DNA of 6,893 nucleotides, taken from an uncultured Micrococcaceae bacterium (GTDB lineage Bacteria > Actinomycetota > Actinomycetes > Actinomycetales > Micrococcaceae). The notes below the pieces were generated by a model. The model saw only the letters and a program-made list of their open reading frames with translations, was not told where the DNA came from and ran no database searches. The translations under genes were made by a program, and so were the position numbers. The stretch is taken from positions 1 to 6,893 of the forward strand of contig CALBOC010000314.1 of NCBI GenBank assembly GCA_937896705.1, written 5' to 3'. Shown here in pieces: positions 1-4,559 of this stretch (positions are counted from its first letter, which is position 1; each line of letters starts with the position of its first letter).

Positions 1-502
1 CCCACTGCATGGTGTTGTCACGCAGACCGGAATCTGGCAGACGCTTTTGTGAGCGGATGAAGTGGGTGAACTTCATGGGGTCGCGCACAAAGAAGATCGG
101 AGTGTGGTTACCGACCAGGTCGAAGTTGCCTTCTTCGGTGTAGAATTTCAGGGCGAAACCACGCAGGTCACGCCAGGTATCTGGGGAGGCCAGCTCACCG
201 GCGACGGTTGAGAACCGTGCCAGCATTTCGGTTTCGACACCGGGCTGGAACAGTGCTGCCGAGGTGTACTGAGAGACGTCCTCGGTCGTGGTGAAGGTAC
301 CAAACGCGCCGGAGCCTTTGGCGTGCGGGCGGCGTTCGGGGATGTTCATCCGGTTAAAGTGCTGCAGCGTTTCAACCAGGTGGCTGTCGTGCAGCACCAC
401 TGGGCCGTCGCGGCCAACGGACAGCGAGTTGCGGTCGCTGACTGCTGGGATACCGGCCTGAGTGGTTGATCCGGTACTGTGCGGAGTCTTTCGATCTGCC
501 AT
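1..502 (-). CDS. katA: Monofunctional haem catalase, N-terminal 167 residues (3' part lies outside the window)
   Basis: The product would break down hydrogen peroxide to water and oxygen in the cytoplasm. The visible 167 residues begin [10 protein letters not shown] and match the N-terminal half of the small-subunit monofunctional catalases. The distal-haem histidine is H60 in [12 protein letters not shown], followed by the RFSTVAGE segment, [16 protein letters not shown], and the VGNHTPIFF segment, whose first Asn is the expected catalytic Asn. The residue after it is His where most relatives have a second Asn. An AAAGG ribosome binding site (507-511) lies 4 nt before the ATG. The gene follows furA on the same strand with a 92-nt gap, the usual regulator-catalase arrangement, so peroxide-responsive co-transcription is inferred. 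It is cut only by the window edge; no frameshift is seen. Family assignment is firm. The symbol katA is the customary name. Confidence 0.96.
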   Translation of the reverse strand, partial: MADRKTPHSTGSTTQAGIPAVSDRNSLSVGRDGPVVLHDSHLVETLQHFNRMNIPERRPHAKGSGAFGTFTTTEDVSQYTSAALFQPGVETEMLARFSTVAGELASPDTWRDLRGFALKFYTEEGNFDLVGNHTPIFFVRDPMKFTHFIRSQKRLPDSGLRDNTMQW

Positions 503-506
503 GAGA

Positions 507-511
507 CCTTT
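507..511 (-). promoter_or_regulatory. Ribosome binding site of katA
   Basis: On the minus strand AAAGG lies 4 nt before the katA ATG, with a second GAAAGG (514-519 region) a few bases further upstream. This contrasts with furA in the same operon, which has no recognisable Shine-Dalgarno sequence. Confidence 0.6.
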
Positions 512-594
512 GCCTTTCTGTATTCATCTATTCCAGCGCACTGGGCGCAGAATGTGTCATTCGTGGTTGTGGTTAGTCGATGAGCTTGTCTGCT

Positions 595-1092
595 TTAGCG
601 ATTGGCGCCCTCTTCTTGTCGAGCCAGCGCACATTCGTGGCAAACAGCTGAGTACACCACCTCGGCGATTTCGATGGTCATACCGGGGTGGGCTTCTGGG
701 TGAAGGCACGGGGCCTTGCCGGTGACACACGCGATGTCTTCAATGCGCCCGCAGTAGCGGCACACCGCGTGGTGATGATTATCGTGACCTTCCAACTCAT
801 AACGCGCCGGCGAACCGGGGAGCTCAAGCTTGCGGACAAGTGCCGCTGACACAAGCGAGCTGATGACCACATACACCGATTGGATGGTGATCGTGGGAAG
901 ATCTGATCGGACCTCGTCGAGGATTTCTTCAACGGTTCCGTGGGGCTGGCGGCCAATAGCTTCCAATACGGCAAGGCGCTGCTTGGTAGCTCGCAGCCCT
1001 GCCGCCCGAAGTGCGGTGCGCCAGTCGCGGGGTGCCTGCTCCTCGTGCATAAATGCGCTCGGTTTGTTGCCGGCTCCTGGTGTTGCCTTCAT
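595..1092 (-). CDS. furA: Fur-family peroxide/metal-responsive repressor (FurA/CatR type)
   Basis: This is a cytoplasmic metal-dependent DNA-binding repressor of the Fur superfamily, likely controlling itself and the downstream katA. Numbering is from the upstream ATG at 1101 (168 aa). The winged-helix domain covers about residues 25-95, with GLRATKQRLAVLEAI and the helix around SVYVVISSLV. The dimerisation domain has the structural zinc cysteines in CRYC (114, 117) and CHEC (154, 157). Compared with Bacillus PerR, the regulatory ligands align as H54, E102, H109, H111 and D122. Asp rather than Glu at the last site is the feature linked to peroxide sensing. The DNHHHAVC and APCL segments resemble actinobacterial FurA/CatR. 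I prefer the second ATG (1092, 165 aa): neither ATG has a Shine-Dalgarno, and 1092 sits exactly where a predicted promoter would begin transcription. If that promoter is wrong, the ATG at 1101 is the alternative. Confidence 0.93.
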   Translation of the reverse strand: MKATPGAGNKPSAFMHEEQAPRDWRTALRAAGLRATKQRLAVLEAIGRQPHGTVEEILDEVRSDLPTITIQSVYVVISSLVSAALVRKLELPGSPARYELEGHDNHHHAVCRYCGRIEDIACVTGKAPCLHPEAHPGMTIEIAEVVYSAVCHECALARQEEGANR

Positions 1093-1129
1093 GCGGCCCA
1101 TTATTGCAATATTGAACCGCTCATAACAA
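1092..1129 (-). promoter_or_regulatory. Predicted furA promoter giving a leaderless transcript
   Basis: On the minus strand TTGTTA (1129-1124) is followed by 18 nt and then AATAAT (1105-1100), five of six matches to the -10 consensus. Seven nucleotides later comes the A of the in-frame ATG at 1092, a normal distance from -10 to transcription start. No Shine-Dalgarno is present. The start site is inferred, not seen. Confidence 0.5.
1099..1114. promoter_or_regulatory. Candidate FurA operator: AT-rich palindrome over the furA -10
   Basis: The 16-bp segment CATTATTGCAATATTG matches its own reverse complement at 14 positions, with a perfect 10-bp core TATTGCAATA (1102-1111). It stands out as AT-rich within GC-rich DNA and overlaps the predicted furA -10 element. 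Fur-family repressors bind AT-rich inverted repeats and FurA/CatR proteins are commonly autoregulated, so this is the most likely operator of the furA-katA operon. Binding is inferred. Confidence 0.55.
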
Positions 1130-1228
1130 GGGGTGAGTCGTTGAGGTTACGAATCTTGCTGTCAGAACACCTACGCTGTGAGCAATACCACTCATGAGCG
1201 CCCGGATAAGCGCATGAGGGCAGACAAA

Positions 1229-1261
1229 ACCGGCCGCTCGGAAAGGTTCCGAACGGCCGGT
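1229..1261 (-). terminator. Intrinsic terminator of the metY-CoA-binding operon
   Basis: The arms at 1229-1243 and 1247-1261 form a 15-bp stem with one mismatch (C1237 against A1253 on the plus strand) and a 3-nt loop. On the minus strand the hairpin is followed by TTTTG, a short U-run. It begins 15 nt after the stop of the CoA-binding protein gene (1277). Orientation fits termination on the minus strand, separating this operon from furA-katA downstream on the same strand. Confidence 0.85.
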
Positions 1262-1276
1262 GTGAGTCGGTACGGA

Positions 1277-1789
1277 CTAAGCGTCGATGCGCTGGCGCTT
1301 GGAGGAGATCTCGCCGGTGTTGAACCCGGCCAGGTGGAGGCCACCGTGGAAGCGGGCGTGTTCGATTTTCACGCAGCGATCCATGACCACCTGCAGCCCG
1401 AGGTCTTCGGCCACTTTCGCGGCTTCATCGGACCAGATGCCCAGCTGTAACCAGAAGTATTTGGCACCAATTTCGGCGGCTTCTTTGGCGATCTCCGGGG
1501 TGTCTTCGGCACGCCGGAAGACATCGACCATATCAATCTTGACCGGGATGTCTTGCAGCGAGGGATAGACCTTGTGACCCAGGATCGTGCCGCCTTTGGC
1601 CGCCAGGACCGGGTTGACGAAGTAGACGTCATAGGTCGAGGAGGACAGCAGGTAGGTTGCCACAAAGTAGGATGCGCGCTCGAGTTTATCCGAGGCCCCC
1701 ACGATGGCAATGGTCTTGGTATCTTGCAGGATCTTGAGGCGATCAACGGCGCCCGGTGCGACCCAGTTGCGTTCAGTTGTAGTAGTCAC
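1277..1789 (-). CDS. CoA-binding domain protein, YccU type
   Basis: This 170-residue soluble protein is essentially a single CoA-binding Rossmann domain (PF13380-like), the fold of the succinyl-CoA synthetase alpha-subunit N terminus without the catalytic parts. Visible marks are the nucleotide-binding strand-loop-helix IAIVGASDKLERASYF at about 27-42, the NPVL segment near residue 59, DMVDVFRR at about 86-93, WLQLGIWSDEAA at about 113-124 and VVMDRCVKIEHARF near 134-147. The length is normal for the family. The start is a GTG preceded by GGAG (1795-1798) with 5-nt spacing, and this ribosome binding site abuts and partly overlaps the TAA of metY, so translation is probably coupled. The biochemical role is unknown. 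Pairing with metY suggests a link to sulfur or acyl-CoA metabolism, which is inference only. Confidence 0.9.
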   Translation of the reverse strand: MTTTTERNWVAPGAVDRLKILQDTKTIAIVGASDKLERASYFVATYLLSSSTYDVYFVNPVLAAKGGTILGHKVYPSLQDIPVKIDMVDVFRRAEDTPEIAKEAAEIGAKYFWLQLGIWSDEAAKVAEDLGLQVVMDRCVKIEHARFHGGLHLAGFNTGEISSKRQRIDA

Positions 1790-1801
1790 GAAAACTCCTT
1801 A
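1790..1801 (-). promoter_or_regulatory. Ribosome binding site overlapping the metY stop codon
   Basis: On the minus strand the metY stop and the next ribosome binding site read TAAGGAGTTTTC directly before the GTG start. The stop TAA supplies the first bases of the TAAGGAG Shine-Dalgarno. This is a standard arrangement for translational coupling and supports a two-gene operon. Confidence 0.75.
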
Positions 1802-3091
1802 GGCGTTGTTCATGGTGGCGGTTAACGCCTGGTCCAGGTCCCAGATAATGTCATCGACGTCTTCGATACCCACCGAAATACGGACCAGATCATCTGGGAT
1901 GCCAGCGGATTCCAACTGTTCCGACGACAGCTGCTGGTGGGTGGTCGAACCTGGGTGCAGCATCAACGTCTTCGCATCGCCAATATTTGCTAGGTGTGAA
2001 GCCAATTGTAGGTTGGCCATAAATTCGGCGGAAGCCTTGCGGCCGCCTTTCACACCAAAGCTGAATACCGACCCCACGCCCAGCGGCAGTAGTTCTTGAC
2101 CGCGTGCATAATATGGATTGTCTTCCAGTCCGGCGTAGTTGACGTATTCGATACGGTCATCAGCGGCTAACCACTGGGCGACCTGCTTGGCGTTGGCCAG
2201 GTGTTCGTCCATCCGCTGCGGCAAGGTCTCGACCCCAATGAGCAGCTGAAACGCCGACTGGGCCGGAAGAGAGGGACCGAAGTCGCGCAGCTGTTCGTTG
2301 CGCAGCTTGGTCAGGAAACCGAACTCTCCGAAGTTGCCGTACCAGGACAGATTGTTATAGGACGGGACCGGTTCGGTCATCAAGGGGAAATTCCCGTTAT
2401 CCCACGGGAAGCGACCGGATTCGACGACGACACCGCCTAGCGTGGTGCCGTGGCCGCCCAAGAACTTGGTGGCCGAGTGAATGACGATGTCCGCGCCGTG
2501 TTCCAGCGGGCGAATGAGGTAGGGCGGGGTCAAGGTGGAGTCGACCACCAGCGGAATGCCGTGCTCGGCGGCCAGTTCGCCCAGGCCCTGTAGATCGACA
2601 ATGACACCCGAGGGGTTGGCCACGATCTCGGTGTAAATGGCCTTGGTGTTGGGCTGAATGGCCGCGGCGAAACCCTCGACCTCGGTCGAATCGACGAAGG
2701 TGGTATCGACGCCAAACCGACGCAGCGAGACGTCCAGCTGGGTGACGGTCCCGCCATAGAGCTTGGACGAAGCGACAATATGGTCGCCCGAGCCGGCAAG
2801 GGCGGCGAGCGTCACAAATTCGGCCGCCTGCCCGGATGCGGTGGCGACCGCACCAATGCCGCCTTCTAACGAGGCGATCCGTTCTTCGAAGGCCGCCACG
2901 GTTGGGTTGCCGATGCGCGAATACACGTTGCCGTATTTTTGCAGTGCGAACAGATCTGCCGCATCCTGCTGGGTTTCAAAGACGAACGACGTCGTCTGGT
3001 AAATCGGTACGGCACGGGAGCCGTGCACCGCATCCGGTACGGCTCCGGCGTGGAGCGCACGGGTGCGGAACCCAAAGTTGTGTTCTGCCAT
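1799..3091 (-). CDS. metY: O-acetylhomoserine sulfhydrylase (PLP-dependent, Cys/Met metabolism family)
   Basis: The enzyme would make homocysteine from O-acetylhomoserine and sulfide in the direct-sulfhydrylation branch of methionine synthesis, in the cytoplasm. The product is 430 residues, normal for MetY. It starts FRTRALHAGAVPD, then VPIYQTTSFVF, YSRIGNPT (57-64, phosphate-binding and neighbouring-subunit residues), the glycine-containing SGQAAEF (86-92), the PLP-ring aspartate D184 in VVDST, and the PLP lysine K209 in HSATKFLGGHGT. The C-terminal LMLHPGSTTHQQL (377-389) and RISVGIED close the family signature. Ser185 replaces the Asn seen in most relatives after D184. The reading frame continues upstream to 3205, but the ATG at 3091 is preferred: homology begins there and AAAAGGA lies just ahead of it. 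Cystathionine synthase or lyase activity is less likely given the long MetY-type inserts. Confidence 0.95.
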   Translation of the reverse strand: MAEHNFGFRTRALHAGAVPDAVHGSRAVPIYQTTSFVFETQQDAADLFALQKYGNVYSRIGNPTVAAFEERIASLEGGIGAVATASGQAAEFVTLAALAGSGDHIVASSKLYGGTVTQLDVSLRRFGVDTTFVDSTEVEGFAAAIQPNTKAIYTEIVANPSGVIVDLQGLGELAAEHGIPLVVDSTLTPPYLIRPLEHGADIVIHSATKFLGGHGTTLGGVVVESGRFPWDNGNFPLMTEPVPSYNNLSWYGNFGEFGFLTKLRNEQLRDFGPSLPAQSAFQLLIGVETLPQRMDEHLANAKQVAQWLAADDRIEYVNYAGLEDNPYYARGQELLPLGVGSVFSFGVKGGRKASAEFMANLQLASHLANIGDAKTLMLHPGSTTHQQLSSEQLESAGIPDDLVRISVGIEDVDDIIWDLDQALTATMNNA

Positions 3092-3095
3092 GACA

Positions 3096-3102
3096 TCCTT
3101 TT
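3096..3102 (-). promoter_or_regulatory. Ribosome binding site of metY
   Basis: On the minus strand AAAAGGA is followed by TGTC and the ATG at 3091. The site decides the start: it favours this ATG over an in-frame ATG 114 nt upstream, whose extra 38 residues do not resemble the MetY family. Confidence 0.7.
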
Positions 3103-3168
3103 CATTCAAGCTGCAAAGTGGCGTTGTCCTTCGCCTATTGTCCTCAATCCCAGCACAGCGCCGGGCGG

Positions 3169-3174
3169 ATATTA
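3169..3174 (-). promoter_or_regulatory. Possible -10 element of the metY operon
   Basis: TAATAT on the minus strand is the best -10 match in the divergent region and would give a leader of roughly 70 nt before the metY ATG. I could not find a convincing -35 at standard spacing; CTGACA lies upstream but 22 nt away. No riboswitch structure was recognised in the leader. Confidence 0.35.
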
Positions 3175-3249
3175 CTTCCAGCGACGATTCATCCTCTGTC
3201 AGCATAGCCGCGCACCGACCTCGACCTGTTGTCGGTTGGGGGCGGCTGC

Positions 3250-3262
3250 TACTGTGCCGATA
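3250..3262 (+). promoter_or_regulatory. Predicted -10 element and leaderless start of the GNAT gene
   Basis: TACTGT (3250-3255) fits the TAnnnT -10 pattern and ends 6 nt before the ATG at 3262. There is no Shine-Dalgarno upstream of this ATG. No good -35 is visible, although TTGTC occurs at 3229-3233. A transcript starting at the A of the ATG is inferred. Confidence 0.35.
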
Positions 3263-3720
3263 TGCGCATCATCGAGGCCACCGCAGACCAAGCCCAGACC
3301 GTTGCTGAGCTGCTCTATGACTTCAATACCGAATTTGAGGCCAACACCCCCAGCGCTGCCACGTTTACTGCACGCTTTCAACGGCTCTTAGACCGCGACG
3401 AGGTCCTCGTGTTGCTTGCCGATTCTCTTGAAACACCCACCGGGTTCGCGCTGCTCACCTACCGCCCGACCCCCTACTGCGAGGGCCCGTTGGTTTATTT
3501 GGAAGAGCTCTACGTCCGACCGCACCTGCGGGCCCAAGGGATCGGCACCAGATTGTTGCGGGATGCCCTCAGTCGGGCCGAGGCGCTGGGGTGCTGTGAG
3601 TTTCACATCGGCGTCGATGAGGCTGATGTTGATGCACGTCGATTTTATGAGCGCCACGGATTCAGTAACCTCGAACCTGACACCGGCACTCGCATGCTGC
3701 TATATCTGCGCGAACTCTGA
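3262..3720 (+). CDS. GNAT-family N-acetyltransferase
   Basis: The 152-residue product is a cytoplasmic GCN5-related acetyltransferase that would move an acetyl group from acetyl-CoA to an unidentified small molecule or protein amine. The N-terminal strand MRIIEATADQAQTVAELL, the motif-A strand and loop LEELYVRPHLRAQGIGTRLL (acetyl-CoA pyrophosphate loop R90-A-Q-G93-I-G95), and the motif-B segment DARRFYERHGF (124-134) are in the usual order, and the length is that of a single-domain member. The frame extends upstream to a TTG at 3229, but those 11 residues (glycine- and cysteine-rich) are not family-like, so the ATG at 3262 is preferred. It is divergent from metY, sharing a 170-nt intergenic region. 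The substrate cannot be told from the sequence. Confidence 0.9.
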   Translation: MRIIEATADQAQTVAELLYDFNTEFEANTPSAATFTARFQRLLDRDEVLVLLADSLETPTGFALLTYRPTPYCEGPLVYLEELYVRPHLRAQGIGTRLLRDALSRAEALGCCEFHIGVDEADVDARRFYERHGFSNLEPDTGTRMLLYLREL

Positions 3721-3778
3721 GACCGCCCGCCGCGTTAGCTGGTGGGGGACGGGTGCCTCCGTCCAGAGGACTCCCGAT

Positions 3779-3793
3779 TAGACTAACTGCCGA
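3779..3793 (+). promoter_or_regulatory. Predicted -10 element and leaderless start of the membrane-anchored protein gene
   Basis: TAGACT (3779-3784) fits TAnnnT and ends 8 nt before the ATG at 3793. No Shine-Dalgarno precedes this ATG, and no -35 match is evident at 16-18 nt upstream. The same hexamer occurs before the next gene. Confidence 0.4.
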
Positions 3794-4548
3794 TGACCAA
3801 ACGCAAACCCAGCACACGGCGCCAGCCCACCAGCGCTGAGAACCCGCCCCAGGTCCAGGAATCGAATTTTTGGACCACGGGCAAGGGCGTGCTGACCATC
3901 ATCGGTATTGCGGTGGCCGCGACCGTCATCGTCATCGCCCTGATTTTTTCGACCCTGGATCGGGACAATGAATTCGGTCAGCCCGCGGTTTATACCGATG
4001 AGCAAACCGATTCGGTTTGCGGGTTGGGTGGGGTTGCCCGCGAGGGTTCGATCGCCGATACTCCCGAAGCCGACTGGGTTGAGCATCGTGGCGCCTGGTT
4101 GCCGACTTCAGCAACTTACGGGCCGGGACTGTATGCCAGCGACGGCGAATTCCAGTGCTTTGAGCATTCTCCACGCGGGATGTTGTTTGCCGCTTCGGCC
4201 TACACCGGCCAGCTGACCAACCCGTCCTACTGGGAATCCGAACCCGATATCTTCGTCGGTCAATATGCCGCTGAGCACCAAACAGAAGCCGCCGAATTAT
4301 TTACTACGGTCTTTTCGGAAGCCGATACCGCACTGGGTGGCTTCCGGTTGGTCCACTACGAAGGTGAGACCGCCCAAATCGATATGGCCGTAACGTCGTT
4401 TGACGGTTCTGAAACCTCCCGCACCTCGGTCCTGCTGGATATGGTCTGGGCCGAGGGTGACTGGCACATTGATGCGACCGACCCCGAATTGAGCATCGCG
4501 CTGACGCCACTGTCCGATCTAATCGGATATCAACCCTGGTCCGCGTAG
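3793..4548 (+). CDS. Single-pass membrane-anchored extracytoplasmic protein, function unknown
   Basis: The 251-residue protein has a basic, proline-rich cytoplasmic tail (about 1-26), one hydrophobic membrane segment (about 32-54) and an acidic domain of nearly 200 residues that should face outside, given the positive residues on the N-terminal side. Two cysteines, C76 in DSVCGLGG and C122 in EFQCFEHSPRG, could form a disulfide. The order VCGL, then a Trp-containing strand, YGPG, QCFEHSPRGML and FAASAY resembles a family of actinobacterial membrane proteins that I recall as DUF8175-like and often found near conjugation-type genes; this is from memory and needs a profile search. No conjugation genes are visible here. 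It ends 10 nt before an arylsulfotransferase-like lipoprotein gene, and both products act at the cell envelope. No enzymatic motif was recognised. Confidence 0.85.
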   Translation: MTKRKPSTRRQPTSAENPPQVQESNFWTTGKGVLTIIGIAVAATVIVIALIFSTLDRDNEFGQPAVYTDEQTDSVCGLGGVAREGSIADTPEADWVEHRGAWLPTSATYGPGLYASDGEFQCFEHSPRGMLFAASAYTGQLTNPSYWESEPDIFVGQYAAEHQTEAAELFTTVFSEADTALGGFRLVHYEGETAQIDMAVTSFDGSETSRTSVLLDMVWAEGDWHIDATDPELSIALTPLSDLIGYQPWSA

Positions 4549-4559
4549 ACTGTGCAGTG
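4546..4559 (+). promoter_or_regulatory. Predicted -10 element overlapping the upstream stop codon, before the lipoprotein gene
   Basis: TAGACT (4546-4551) contains the TAG stop of the preceding gene and ends 7 nt before the GTG at 4559. No Shine-Dalgarno precedes this start. Either the gene has its own leaderless transcript or translation is coupled to the gene before it. No clear -35 is seen. Confidence 0.35.

Noticed and set aside
533..544. Near-palindrome ccagcgcactgg between furA and katA as a second operator
   Set aside because: Short with mismatches, GC-rich, unlike the AT-rich Fur-family sites, and no promoter with good spacing is next to it.
462..725. Plus-strand frame across the furA-katA junction
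   Set aside because: It overlaps both real genes antisense, has no ribosome binding site and no recognisable features.
3092..3205. In-frame N-terminal extension of metY (38 extra residues from an ATG at 3205)
   Set aside because: The extra residues are not family-like, the ATG at 3091 has a good ribosome binding site, and the best -10 candidate lies inside the extension.
3092..3230. A SAM-responsive riboswitch upstream of metY
   Set aside because: I looked for conserved SAM-I and SAM-IV core sequences on the minus strand and saw none. A covariance-model search would settle it.
3229..3261. TTG start adding 11 residues to the GNAT protein
   Set aside because: Rare start codon, Gly/Cys-rich residues unlike the family, and the ATG at 3262 begins exactly at the first GNAT strand.
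3747..3764. Hairpin GGACGG/CCGTCC after the GNAT gene as a terminator
   Set aside because: Only 6-7 bp of stem and no U-run on either strand; too weak to call.
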